Positions 44,716-54,503 of a stretch of DNA of 64,000 nt are shown here, piece by piece. The translations under genes and the position numbers were made by a program. The notes beneath the pieces are model-generated. The model ran no database searches, was not told the origin of the DNA, and saw only the letters and a list, made by a program, of their open reading frames with translations. Positions within the stretch are counted from its first letter, which is position 1, and each line of letters opens with the position of its first letter. Location of the stretch: positions 248,001-312,000 of the forward strand of contig CAVZFD010000002.1 in NCBI GenBank assembly GCA_963774455.1, read 5' to 3'. This DNA is from DATFVA01 sp963774455 (GTDB lineage: Bacteria; Bacteroidota; Ignavibacteria; Ignavibacteriales; Ignavibacteriaceae).

Positions 44716-47280
44716 ATGTTAAAGATATTACTAAAATTTTCTCTGCCGGTAATTGCGCTCCTGCTTCTGAATTCTTCAGTCTGCAGGGGACAGATTTCCG
44801 ATGAAAAATTAAAGATCGATTATAAGGGAGATGCAAAGATTGAAGTGGGAGGTCCTTTTGCCGGGATTGAAATACACCACAGCTCTCCGCTCCTTCAAAG
44901 GATAAGCTTCTTCTACCCAGTTGCAAACAGTCTTGACGAGAGTACCGATTACTGGAAACGCGATACTTCTTTTATTATGCAGCTGGGACTGAAAACAGGC
45001 AGCGGTCCAAAAGAGTTGATCGGGCGGGAACCTTTTGAATTTACTTTAACTCCTTACTCTGTCGATTTTCATAAAGAGGATGCCGATAAATCTATTTCTG
45101 TGGCATATACCTTTTCCGGTTCAAAACCTGCCATGGTTATTACTTATGAGATAAAAAATAAAAGAAATGAAAATACTCCTTTCGAATTTTATACCGGACT
45201 TGAGACTGCTTTGAGAACAAGCCATTCATTTAATTTTATAGATAAAGCCTGGACGGAGTACGACGGCGGCATTCCTGCAGTCTATACAAATTTTGATGAT
45301 CCGCAGACCCGGAGCGCACAGATTTTCATTATCAACGCGGGAGAAAAACCCTCCTCGTTCAGTACTGTAAGCGGTATTACGGGATTAACCAATCCCGGTA
45401 ATGACTGGATGACGAAGAAGAATCTGGGTAACGAGCTTATTTCGCGGGATAGTCAGAAACGCCCGGCAGCTAAATTTCTTTACCGCAAAACCCTCGGTCC
45501 CGGAGAAACAATGACCGTTATCCAGGTAATCGGTATGTGCAAGCGGGATGAAGGAAAGGAACTTGCCGGTTATCTTAGCGCGAACTATCAGAAAGAAGTA
45601 AACGACTATGAGCAGGCTGTACTCAAAAAAGTTTACAGGGGAACAGAGCTGACTTCAGGAGACACGGTAATTGACAGATCGGTTTCCTGGGCGAAGGCAA
45701 TCCTTGAAGCAAATACTCACTACCTCGACGGTGAGTTCGTTCCGATGCCCTGTCCTGCCGAGTATAATTTCTACTTTACTCATGACGTACTGAAAACCGA
45801 CCTGGCTGCTGTGAATTTTGACACCGCCAGGGTTAAACGCGACCTGGATTTTATTATCAGGCATGCCGATGAAAATAAAATCATTCCTCATGCTTATTAC
45901 TGGAAAGACAGTGCCTTCGTTACCGAATTCGCTGCACACGATAACTGGAATAATTTCTGGCTGATTATCGTCTCAGGAACTTATCTTCGTCACTCGGGCG
46001 ATACGGCATTTGTAAGAACTCTTTATCCATATATTCAGAAGAGCCTTAAGCAGGCCCTGATGACAAAAGGTGATGATGACCTGATGTGGTCGAATATGCC
46101 CGACTGGTGGGACATAGGTGAGATCTATGGTCCACGGACATATATGACTACACTCGCAGTTAAAGCAATAAGAGAATACAGCTTTATCTCGGCTGTTCTG
46201 GGAAATAATCCGGATAAGCTTTCAGGTTATGAAAGCCAGGCCGACAGGATGCAGCATCAGCTGAATGCAGAACTCTGGGATGATAGTCTCAGGTATCTTA
46301 TAAACTATTATGAACCCGGAAAAAAAGATGACCATTATTATATCGGATCACTGCTTGCTGTTCATTATGGTTTGCTGAATCAAGAAAGGGTGGATGAGCT
46401 CGTGCAAACGGCGCATGATAAATTATTGGACGAAAAAGTTGGTATCTATGATGTTTTCCCGATGGATTTTGATGAGCTGGGTACCTATCTGAAGTTTGTC
46501 GGCAATGAAGCAGGCGCTCCCTTCCTTTATGCAAACGGCGGCATCTGGCCCCATGGGAATGCCTGGTACGCCCTTGCCCTGATGGCTGATGGAAAAAAAG
46601 ATGAGGCATTTTCTTTTATCAAAAATATTATGACTGTTGACGGTGTTATGGCAGGACCTAACGGTCAGCCTGCAATGTACGAAGTCCGCGACGGTAACTT
46701 CAATGATCCATCTGCCTATGGAACAGTAGACAAGCCGCAGTTCCTGTGGGCTGCGGGCTGGTATCTTTATTCATTGTATCATCTTTTTGCCGTTCAGGAA
46801 AATGAATGGAACATATATCTTGATCCTTATACTCCTGGTAAGCTTCCGGTTTCAATGGACCTTTACAGCAATGGCAAGCTGTCTAAAGTGACGGTTTCAG
46901 GAAGCGGAAAATATATAAAACGTATTTTATATGATGGAGTAGAATTACCGACCGCCGTCATTCCTTATAACGGAAAGTATAATGATATTAAGCTGGAGGC
47001 AGGTATACCCCCGGCCCCTTATCTGGCTGTTGCCCATTCGCGGCTTAAAAACGCAAAGTATGATGCCGGTTCGGGCGAATTATATTTCGATCTGGAAAGT
47101 TATCCCGGTCATAGAGATGAAGTTAAAGTTATATCACCGGAAGTTCCTTCAAAAATCTTTATTGATGGGAAAGAGCCGGTTGAAAAACCTGAAGTAAAGG
47201 ACGACGGAGGAGTAAAAATTATCAGTTTCGGATATACATTCAATAACCCCGAAGCAAAAATTAAAATGGAGTTTAAATAG
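44716..47280 (+). CDS. Exported (alpha/alpha)6 glycosidase, amylo-alpha-1,6-glucosidase/GH63-like
   Basis: The signal peptide ends near VCRGQ. Residues ~30-300 form a beta-supersandwich; ~315-700 are an (alpha/alpha)6 barrel with SVSWAKAILEANTHYL, PAEYNFYFTHDVLKTDLAAVN, YYWKDSAFVTEFAAHDNWNNF, LMWSNMPDWWDIGEIYGPRTY, NGGIWPHGNAWYALALM and KPQFLWAAGWYLY. The last ~140 residues are beta-rich. It is not a close paralog of the five barrels at 1.9-18.1 kb. Candidate acid/base residues are Asp and Glu in the DWWDIGE segment. It starts one base after the GH130 stop and precedes the beta-mannosidase, so it should process the same glycan in the periplasm. Confidence 0.75.
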   Translation: MLKILLKFSLPVIALLLLNSSVCRGQISDEKLKIDYKGDAKIEVGGPFAGIEIHHSSPLLQRISFFYPVANSLDESTDYWKRDTSFIMQLGLKTGSGPKELIGREPFEFTLTPYSVDFHKEDADKSISVAYTFSGSKPAMVITYEIKNKRNENTPFEFYTGLETALRTSHSFNFIDKAWTEYDGGIPAVYTNFDDPQTRSAQIFIINAGEKPSSFSTVSGITGLTNPGNDWMTKKNLGNELISRDSQKRPAAKFLYRKTLGPGETMTVIQVIGMCKRDEGKELAGYLSANYQKEVNDYEQAVLKKVYRGTELTSGDTVIDRSVSWAKAILEANTHYLDGEFVPMPCPAEYNFYFTHDVLKTDLAAVNFDTARVKRDLDFIIRHADENKIIPHAYYWKDSAFVTEFAAHDNWNNFWLIIVSGTYLRHSGDTAFVRTLYPYIQKSLKQALMTKGDDDLMWSNMPDWWDIGEIYGPRTYMTTLAVKAIREYSFISAVLGNNPDKLSGYESQADRMQHQLNAELWDDSLRYLINYYEPGKKDDHYYIGSLLAVHYGLLNQERVDELVQTAHDKLLDEKVGIYDVFPMDFDELGTYLKFVGNEAGAPFLYANGGIWPHGNAWYALALMADGKKDEAFSFIKNIMTVDGVMAGPNGQPAMYEVRDGNFNDPSAYGTVDKPQFLWAAGWYLYSLYHLFAVQENEWNIYLDPYTPGKLPVSMDLYSNGKLSKVTVSGSGKYIKRILYDGVELPTAVIPYNGKYNDIKLEAGIPPAPYLAVAHSRLKNAKYDAGSGELYFDLESYPGHRDEVKVISPEVPSKIFIDGKEPVEKPEVKDDGGVKIISFGYTFNNPEAKIKMEFK

Positions 47281-47287
47281 TGCAATA

Positions 47288-49747
47288 ATGAGTAAAAAGT
47301 TTTACCTGCATGATAACTGGAGTGTTAAGCTTACCGGGAAACCGTTAAATGATAAAACCGTCCCGCGGAAGCAGCTTAAAAATTGGATACCGTCAGAAGT
47401 CCCCGGAACCATCCATACCGATTTACTGAATGCAGGCATAATCGATAATCCTTTTAAAGAAAGGAATGAATACAATTATGATTGGATATCAAGGAGCAGC
47501 TGGACATACAGAACAGAATTTAATTACCCGGCAGAACTGAGCAGAAGTTCCGTTATAAAGCTGGTGTTTGAAGGAATTGATACGGCGGCAGATATATTTC
47601 TGAACCATAAGCATCTCGGCCGCGCCGACAATATGTTTACCCGGTATGAATTTAATGTTGACCAGGTACTGAATTCCGGAATGAATATACTTGAGCTCCG
47701 GTTTGATTCACCTTTAGTGACAGCGTTAAATAATGAAGAACAATACGGCCGGCTGTCGCCTGCGAAGGATTCGTTCAGGGTCTATATCCGGAAGGCTCAG
47801 TATTCTTTCGGGTGGGACTGGGGTCCCTCATATCCTACTTCCGGAATCTGGCGTTCTGTTTATTTAACTGAAGTAAATAAAGCCGTCATAAAATCAGTAA
47901 GATTTAATACAGATAAATTGACCTTAAGGAAGGCCCGCGTTAAGGTAGGGTTTGAGACAGAACTTTATATAAAAGAACCTGTGAAAGCGTTAATTACTTT
48001 AACCAGGGAGAATGTTTCATTCCGCAAGGAAATAACTTCAGGTAATCTTAAAAAACAATCGGTGAGTTTTGAAATTGATAATCCATATCTATGGTGGCCG
48101 AATGGCAGCGGGGAACAGAATTTATATGATCTCAGGATAAGTATAACTGGCAGCTCAGGCGAAATTTATGATGAAGTACATAAGAAAGTCGGCATCAGAA
48201 AAATTGAACTTGAGCTTACTGAGAAGGAGAAGCCCGTCTTCCGTTTCAAGGTTAACGATAAGTTTATTTATATGAAAGGGATGAACTGGATCCCCGCCGA
48301 TTCATTTCTTCCGCGGGTAAATGAAAAAAAATACACGGAGCTGTTAACGCTTGCTGCGTGTGCAAATGCGAATATGGTGCGCGTATGGGGAGGAGGCATA
48401 TATGAAAATGATGAGTTCTATGATCTGTGTGATAAACTTGGTCTTCTCGTCTGGCAGGATTTTATGTTTGCCTGTGAATATTATCCCGAATATGATGAAT
48501 TCGTAAGATCCGTTTCCGAAGAAGTAACTCAGAACGTCGAACGGCTGCGGACCCACCCATGCTTAGCAATATGGTGCGGCAATAATGAGAATGAATGGAT
48601 CTGGTACCGGACTCTCTCAGGTTCTTATAAGGAAATGCCGGGATATAAATTATTTCATAAGATAATCCCCGCCTTAGTGAAATCACTTGACCCTCACACA
48701 CCATACTGGCCTACTTCCCCATTTGGAACAGACGACGATCCTAATTCACAAACTTCCGGAAACAGGCATCAATGGGATATATGGAGCAGCTGGATCGATT
48801 ACGCGCATGTAGAGAACGACCAGAGTTTATTTGTAACCGAGTTCGGTTTCCAGGGTCCTGCCTGCATCGATACATTTAATAAAATAGTGCCGGCAGGGAA
48901 AAGAAAAATTCAGGACGCCGGGTTCGAGTATTTCAACAAGCAGATCGAAGGTCCTGAACGGGTGATCCGTTTCCTTGCAGCTCATCTCCCGCTAAGAACC
49001 GGGTGGGAGGATTTCATATACCTTGCACAGTTGAGCCAGGGACTGGCGCTTAAGCAATGTCTCGGGCATTGGAGAGGAAACAGAAAAATAACCAGTGGAA
49101 GCATTATCTGGCAGCTCAATGACTGCTGGCCTGTAACCAGCTGGTCGTTGATTGATTCTTCGAATATCCCGAAAATGGCATACTACTTTGTTAAGGATGC
49201 TTTTTCGGAAACATTCGTACATTTCAGGAAATCAGGTTCAACATTAAAAATTTATGTTCTGAACGAGGTCGATAATAAAGAGTTTTCACTTGAAATAACG
49301 GCGCTCAATTCTCTTAAAGGGAATATTCTTCAATCTAAATCAAAAAAGATTTCAGTACCTAAAGGAAAATATATTGAAGCTGAAAAGATAAGTACCGGGA
49401 AATTTTCTGAGATTGAAAACCTTGTTTTCATTGCAACATTGTACCGTAAAGACGGAACCATTATTCACAGGAACTTTTATACTGAAAAAGAATGGAAACA
49501 TATCAGTCTGGCCGGTCCCGGTATTAAAATCACCTTACCGCAGGAAACCGGGAATGATTCTATAACACTTACTTCTGCCGGTCCGGCGTTCTTTATAGAT
49601 GTTTATTATCCGGGCATTACCTTCAGCGATAAAGGATTCATTATGCTGCCCGGAGAAAAGAAAAATCTGACAATTATAAAAGGAAATAGAAGGATCATCA
49701 GGGAAAACATCAGGATCTTCTGCCTGAATAATTATCTGGAGCATTGA
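47288..49747 (+). CDS. GH2 beta-mannosidase
   Basis: An 819-residue GH2 enzyme removing terminal beta-mannose. Domain order is standard: sugar-binding domain (residues ~10-190, SEVPGTIHTDLLNAGIIDNPF, GWDWGPSYPTSGIWRSVYL), Ig-like domain (~195-300, NPYLWWPNGSGEQNLYDL), TIM barrel (~300-620). The general acid/base is Glu 434 in GNNENEW and the nucleophile Glu 518 in VTEFGFQ. The GWDWGP loop and WGGGIYENDEFYDLCDKLGLLVWQDFMFACEYYP are marks of beta-mannosidases rather than beta-galactosidases. No signal peptide, so it acts in the cytoplasm with the GH130 proteins. Starts eight bases after the previous stop. Confidence 0.92.
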   Translation: MSKKFYLHDNWSVKLTGKPLNDKTVPRKQLKNWIPSEVPGTIHTDLLNAGIIDNPFKERNEYNYDWISRSSWTYRTEFNYPAELSRSSVIKLVFEGIDTAADIFLNHKHLGRADNMFTRYEFNVDQVLNSGMNILELRFDSPLVTALNNEEQYGRLSPAKDSFRVYIRKAQYSFGWDWGPSYPTSGIWRSVYLTEVNKAVIKSVRFNTDKLTLRKARVKVGFETELYIKEPVKALITLTRENVSFRKEITSGNLKKQSVSFEIDNPYLWWPNGSGEQNLYDLRISITGSSGEIYDEVHKKVGIRKIELELTEKEKPVFRFKVNDKFIYMKGMNWIPADSFLPRVNEKKYTELLTLAACANANMVRVWGGGIYENDEFYDLCDKLGLLVWQDFMFACEYYPEYDEFVRSVSEEVTQNVERLRTHPCLAIWCGNNENEWIWYRTLSGSYKEMPGYKLFHKIIPALVKSLDPHTPYWPTSPFGTDDDPNSQTSGNRHQWDIWSSWIDYAHVENDQSLFVTEFGFQGPACIDTFNKIVPAGKRKIQDAGFEYFNKQIEGPERVIRFLAAHLPLRTGWEDFIYLAQLSQGLALKQCLGHWRGNRKITSGSIIWQLNDCWPVTSWSLIDSSNIPKMAYYFVKDAFSETFVHFRKSGSTLKIYVLNEVDNKEFSLEITALNSLKGNILQSKSKKISVPKGKYIEAEKISTGKFSEIENLVFIATLYRKDGTIIHRNFYTEKEWKHISLAGPGIKITLPQETGNDSITLTSAGPAFFIDVYYPGITFSDKGFIMLPGEKKNLTIIKGNRRIIRENIRIFCLNNYLEH

Positions 49748-49748
49748 G

Positions 49749-52700
49749 ATGAAGATGCAAAAAATAAAAACATTGGGTGTACTGATCTGCCTGCTCCTGC
49801 TTCTCATTGCTGTAAAACAGACCTCTGCCCAGCAGATTAACATTTCCAGGGTGGAGCAGATGCCGAATATGCCTTCACCATATGAAATGCGCGACTGGAA
49901 GCAGGCGGCTGCAGGCTATGATAATCTTGTATTCAACTTCAACCTTGCCGGACAATATCTCCCGCTGATCTGGCTGAATACAAATACGATCAATTATCCG
50001 GAACAGAATAGTTTCGGACTCCATACTGTTGTCGGTACCACTGTTCCTTCATCTTCCGAAGCACTAAATCTTATTCCCGCTGTAGTTGGTGCAACACTTT
50101 CGGGTATCGATAAGAGCAGTCAGAACGGATATAATTTTGTACTGATGAGTGAGGAATATTTTAATAAAGAAAATGGTGCTGATGTTTACCTGAATCATCC
50201 TTCAGGAAGCAACTGGGATGACTGGTGGTATGATATTATGCCGAATATCTTTTTCTATCAGCTGTATGACCTGTATCCTCCCGTAGGTGAGTTCTCATAC
50301 CAGTTCACTAAAATAGCCGACCGCTGGCTGGAAGCAGCATCGGTTATGGGGGGAAGCACTACCCCATGGCATATACCTTATATGAATTACCGTGCATTTA
50401 ACCTTATGACAATGACGCCTTACGCAACAGGTGTTCCGGAGCCGGAAGCTGCGGGAGCTCTTGCCTGGATCTTTTACAACGCTTATAAGGAAACAGGAAA
50501 CGAAGATTACAGGGTTGGTGCCGAATGGTGTATGGAATACCTCAATTCTCTTACTTCTAATCCTTCGTATGAACTTCAGCTTCCGTACGGTGTACTAACT
50601 GCGGCAAGGATGAATGCTGAACTTGGAACAGACTATAACATTACCAAAATGGTAAACTGGTGTTTTGACGTAGGTCCCCTCAGGCAGTGGGGGGCTATGA
50701 TCGGCAGCTGGGGCGGCTATGATGTTGACGGATTGATTGGCGAGGTAAATGGATCTAACGACTACGCCTTCCTGATGAATACATTTGAACAGATCGGAGC
50801 GCTTGTACCAATGACAAGATACGATGACAGGTTTGCACGGGCTATCGGTAAATGGGTGCTTAATGCGGCAAACGCAGCGAGATTGTTCTACCCGAATTAC
50901 CTGCCCGATCAGAATCAGGACAGTGAAGAATGGGCTCATCAGTATGATCCTGATTCATATATAGGGCATGAAGCACTCCGTCAATCACAGAACGGATTTA
51001 GTCCTTATGCGACCGGCGATGCTATTAGCGGCGGATGGGGATTAACTAACCTTGCACTTTACGGATCTTCCCATATAGGTATTGCAGGCGGGATAATTGA
51101 TACTACCGACGTAAGTATGATCCTGCGACTTGATCTTCTTAAGACCGATTACTTTCATACTGATGCCTACCCCAGCTATCTTTATTATAATCCTTATACA
51201 ACGGATAAACAGGTTACAATTGATGCAGGGACAGGCACGAATGATATTTACGATGCGGTATCCAATTCAATAATAACCGGGGGGGTTACAGGGAATACGC
51301 TGATTACAATTCCGGCTGATGCTGCCGTTATTGCAGTGATTATTCCCTCCGGAAGTACAATTACTTATGATCTCGATAAGGCTTATGTGAATGGTATCGT
51401 CATTGATTACCTTGCGGGCCAGCCGGTATCCAATTATCCTCCGAGAATTAAATCATTGTCGTCTGAAGATCAGGTGCTTGTATTCAGCGACTCAACAAAT
51501 ATCTACTGCACAGCTGAAGATAAAGACGGAGATCCGCTCTTATATCAATGGCAGGCATCAGGAGGAGGCTTTACCGGAACCGGTTCTGAAATAAGCTGGC
51601 AGGCACCATCTTCTGCAGGATCGTATCTTATCATCTGTACCGTAGATGACAATCATGGGGGAACAGCCTCAGATTCCATTTTTATAGAAGTAATGGAATT
51701 TATAAATAATGATCCGGTTATTACAGAAATAACTGCGCACCCCAGGAAAATTAACCTGGGTTCAGATTCCCAGATTCACTGCGCCGCAGAAGATCCTGAC
51801 GGTGATACCTTAACTTATACATGGTATCCGGGTTCCGGAACAATAAACGGGAACGGATCTGAAGTAACCTGGACAGCTCCGCCTACTGCCGGAAATTATT
51901 ATATAGCCTGCCTAGTAAGCGACGGACGGGGAGGAGAGGCGTTCGACAGCATCGGCGTCTCTGTACGTGATACTTCTATTCACCAGTCGGGCGACCTCGT
52001 AGCATACTACCCATTTAACGGTAATGCAGATGATGAAAGCGGGTTTGGCAATAACGGTACTGTTTCAGGGGCGGTCCTCGTTCCCGACCGGCATGGCAAT
52101 CCATCCAGCGCATACAGGTTTGACGGTGTAAACGACTATATAAGCGTGCCAAGCAGCGCAAGCTTGAACTTTCAGAATTCAATCAGCATTAACTTCTGGA
52201 TAAAGGTGGATCAGTTCTTTGAGAGGGAATCATACCCGCTTTCACACGGCAACTGGGAAAACAGGTGGAAAGTTTCCCTGACGAACAGGCACGTAAGATG
52301 GACAGTGAAGACCAATACCGGAACGAAGGACCTTGATTCAGAAACTGAACTGGCTCTTGATAGTCTTTATAACGTTACAGTCCTCTATGACGGAAGCGAT
52401 TATGAAATTTATATCAACGGTGAGCTTGATGCTTTCTCAACATTTTCGGGACAGATATTAACCACAAATATTGACCTTATGATGGGGCAGGTTCTTCCCG
52501 GCAACAACCAGTACAATTTTAACGGGGTGCTGGATGATATCAGGATATATAATTATGCAATCTCATATTCGGATATTCAGTTGCTTTACGACCTATCAAC
52601 AGGAATCGAAGATGAACAAAATATCGAAGTTCCCCTCGAATATATGCTGATGCAGAACTATCCTAATCCCTTTAATTCACAAACAAATATCAGGTACTCG

Positions 52701-52913
52701 GTTAAAGAACGGAGCAGGGTAATCCTTGAGATCTATGATGCACTTGGAACAAGAGTCACAACACTTTATAACGATCTCAGGCCGGGCGGATCATACTCAG
52801 CTGTGTGGGACGGCAAAGATGACCACAGCAGATCAGTCTCCAGCGGTGTTTATTTCTGCAGGCTTAATGCGGGAGGCTTTATACAGGCAAAGAAGATGCT
52901 TTTACTGAGATGA
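49749..52913 (+). CDS. Secreted multidomain protein: helical glycosidase-like domain, two Ig/PKD-like repeats, LamG domain, type IX sorting tail
   Basis: The signal peptide ends near TSAQQ. Residues ~25-510 are an uncharacterised helical domain of toroid type (WDDWWYDIMPNIFFYQLYDLYP, GALAWIFYNAYKETGNEDY, EEWAHQYDPDSYIGHEALRQS). Two Ig/PKD-like repeats at ~560-650 and ~651-743 share the phrases YCTAEDKDGDPL / HCAAEDPDGDTL. A concanavalin-like LamG domain at ~750-950 has DLVAYYPFNGNADDESGFGN and YRFDGVNDYISVPSS. The sorting tail (NYPNPFNSQTNI, SSGVYFCRLN, KKMLLLR) closes it. The LamG and Ig parts are typical of binding and spacing modules, so this should be a surface glycan-active or glycan-binding protein and the last gene of the large operon. 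Confidence 0.82.
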   Translation: MKMQKIKTLGVLICLLLLLIAVKQTSAQQINISRVEQMPNMPSPYEMRDWKQAAAGYDNLVFNFNLAGQYLPLIWLNTNTINYPEQNSFGLHTVVGTTVPSSSEALNLIPAVVGATLSGIDKSSQNGYNFVLMSEEYFNKENGADVYLNHPSGSNWDDWWYDIMPNIFFYQLYDLYPPVGEFSYQFTKIADRWLEAASVMGGSTTPWHIPYMNYRAFNLMTMTPYATGVPEPEAAGALAWIFYNAYKETGNEDYRVGAEWCMEYLNSLTSNPSYELQLPYGVLTAARMNAELGTDYNITKMVNWCFDVGPLRQWGAMIGSWGGYDVDGLIGEVNGSNDYAFLMNTFEQIGALVPMTRYDDRFARAIGKWVLNAANAARLFYPNYLPDQNQDSEEWAHQYDPDSYIGHEALRQSQNGFSPYATGDAISGGWGLTNLALYGSSHIGIAGGIIDTTDVSMILRLDLLKTDYFHTDAYPSYLYYNPYTTDKQVTIDAGTGTNDIYDAVSNSIITGGVTGNTLITIPADAAVIAVIIPSGSTITYDLDKAYVNGIVIDYLAGQPVSNYPPRIKSLSSEDQVLVFSDSTNIYCTAEDKDGDPLLYQWQASGGGFTGTGSEISWQAPSSAGSYLIICTVDDNHGGTASDSIFIEVMEFINNDPVITEITAHPRKINLGSDSQIHCAAEDPDGDTLTYTWYPGSGTINGNGSEVTWTAPPTAGNYYIACLVSDGRGGEAFDSIGVSVRDTSIHQSGDLVAYYPFNGNADDESGFGNNGTVSGAVLVPDRHGNPSSAYRFDGVNDYISVPSSASLNFQNSISINFWIKVDQFFERESYPLSHGNWENRWKVSLTNRHVRWTVKTNTGTKDLDSETELALDSLYNVTVLYDGSDYEIYINGELDAFSTFSGQILTTNIDLMMGQVLPGNNQYNFNGVLDDIRIYNYAISYSDIQLLYDLSTGIEDEQNIEVPLEYMLMQNYPNPFNSQTNIRYSVKERSRVILEIYDALGTRVTTLYNDLRPGGSYSAVWDGKDDHSRSVSSGVYFCRLNAGGFIQAKKMLLLR

Positions 52914-53099
52914 AAGCTGGACCACCTTAAAAATCGCCACCGGATTTCGGCGTCCGGGGGTTCATCAACTTCCCGGAATAGAAAACATTTTTAGCAAGCC
53001 TATAACCTGGGGTATCTTTATTTAATCATTTAATAATCAGATTATTGCTAAAATAAGCGGTAAAAGTCGTATTTTTAATATTCACTTTTACGGTAATAT

Positions 53100-53990
53100 A
53101 TGATAGATGAGAGAAGCGAAATATTAAACTTCCAGAAGATTGCCAGAAACATTAAACCGGATCCGGGCGAAATTCCGGAAATCAACGGACTGGATATATA
53201 TGGTGAAACAATTCCTCTATCCGGAGAGGTATGCGGCGACCATATAATTTATGTTGATTTCGCGAAGCGGTTTAATCTCCCCGAAAGAATCAGGCGGGCT
53301 GAAACAGCAGGAAGAATAGACATAAGTAATAAGCTGCAGGGCTTAAAAGACAAAGCGGGTATACTGCTGTCGGATGTTTCAGGACACAGCATAACTGATC
53401 ATCTTCTTAATGCCATGCTGCATCAGGCATTTCTTGTCGGTGCAAGTTATGAGCTTACTATGTTCGGGGAAATAACCATAGATCTTTTTGAAACAATCAA
53501 CCAGAGGTTTTATCAGTCATCAAGTATCGATAAGTTCCTGACCCTTATCTACGGCGAGATTCAAAACGACGGCGAGTTCAGGTTTATTTCTGCTGCACAT
53601 CCTCTGCCAATGGTTTTCTCAAGTGAATTTAACCGTATAGTAAACATTGACGATCAGAATTTCATAAACTTTGTACCCATAGGAACACTGCCTTCCGAAG
53701 CTGATATCGATGGTGTGCATACAAAGAGCATTTTTGGTTACAAGACCAAATATTCCACCAACAGTATTAATGTTATGGGGAAAGGCGATATACTTCTTCT
53801 GTTCAGCGACGGGTTCACGGAACAGAGCAATGGGGAACAGAATTATGTAAAGGACAGACTTGAGCAGCAGCTGATAAATACGAAAAATCTTTCAGCCAGG
53901 GAAATATTTAATACAATCAGGGATGACTTTTCTACCTATTGCCCTTTGCGCGACGATGACGCGACACTTATCCTCATCAAAAGAACTTAG
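53100..53990 (+). CDS. PP2C-like SpoIIE/RsbU-type serine phosphatase
   Basis: A 296-residue cytoplasmic phosphatase of the SpoIIE group. Metal-binding motifs of the PPM fold are kept: SGEVCGDHI near residue 38, ILLSDVSGHSITDHLL near residue 97, LLFSDGFTEQSNGEQ near 232 and RDDDATLILI at the C-terminus. There is no N-terminal sensor domain, so it must be controlled by a separate partner such as a switch kinase or response regulator. It follows a 186-base gap containing only a weak hairpin (CCGGA/TCCGG near 52945) and probably starts a new transcription unit unrelated to glycan use. Confidence 0.85.
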   Translation: MIDERSEILNFQKIARNIKPDPGEIPEINGLDIYGETIPLSGEVCGDHIIYVDFAKRFNLPERIRRAETAGRIDISNKLQGLKDKAGILLSDVSGHSITDHLLNAMLHQAFLVGASYELTMFGEITIDLFETINQRFYQSSSIDKFLTLIYGEIQNDGEFRFISAAHPLPMVFSSEFNRIVNIDDQNFINFVPIGTLPSEADIDGVHTKSIFGYKTKYSTNSINVMGKGDILLLFSDGFTEQSNGEQNYVKDRLEQQLINTKNLSAREIFNTIRDDFSTYCPLRDDDATLILIKRT

Positions 53991-54106
53991 AACAGTTTTT
54001 GCCTTCACCAGGTTCTAAACAGGATACCTCCGTATATTTGTACTGTAGATTTACAACTTTGTATGCTATTTAAAAGATCATAACCAGATAAAAACTGGGA
54101 GGAAAC

Positions 54107-54460
54107 CTGAAATACCTTATAATTATAAATGAAGCCCCTTACGGAACAGAGAAAGCATACAACGCGCTGCGGCTTGCAATGCAGATTCAAAAAGATTTTC
54201 CTGAGAACGAAGTAAGGATATTTTTGATGGCCGACGCAGCTTTCTGTGCATTACCGGATCAGAATACCCCGAACGGTTATTATAATATAGAAAGAATGTT
54301 AAAATCGTTGCTGAACAAAGGCGGCCTGGTAAAAATCTGCGGCAGCTGTGCGGATGCACGCGGAATAAAAAATCTTCCTTTAATCGATGGCGCTCAGCTC
54401 AGTACAATGGCTGAGCTAACACAATGGACTATAGAATCAGATAAAGTAATTACGTTTTAA
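54107..54460 (+). CDS. DsrE/DsrF-family protein with apparent CTG start
   Basis: The conserved N-terminus of the family (KYLIIINEAPYGTEKAYNALRLAMQI) extends upstream of the first ATG at 54179 as far as CTG 54107, which lies four bases after GGGAGG. No ATG, GTG or TTG is available in this frame before that. From the CTG the protein is 117 residues, the normal length. The Cys motif KICGSCADARGI near residue 73 is the usual DsrE cysteine loop, implicated in sulfur transfer or binding. The C-terminus MAELTQWTIESDKVITF is typical. A rare start or a one-base sequence error (ATG to CTG) are equal options. Confidence 0.78.
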   Translation: MKYLIIINEAPYGTEKAYNALRLAMQIQKDFPENEVRIFLMADAAFCALPDQNTPNGYYNIERMLKSLLNKGGLVKICGSCADARGIKNLPLIDGAQLSTMAELTQWTIESDKVITF

Positions 54461-54503
54461 AAAAATAAACCATAAACCGTGATCTTTCCGGGAAGGCAAT
54501 AAT

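Noticed and set aside
52920..52965. Hairpin after the LamG protein as terminator
   Set aside because: The stem is only five base pairs (CCGGA/TCCGG) with an eight-base loop and no T-tract, too weak to call.
53990..54106. Possible RNA gene or riboswitch before the DsrE gene
   Set aside because: The 116-base gap shows no stable hairpin or recognisable motif by eye.
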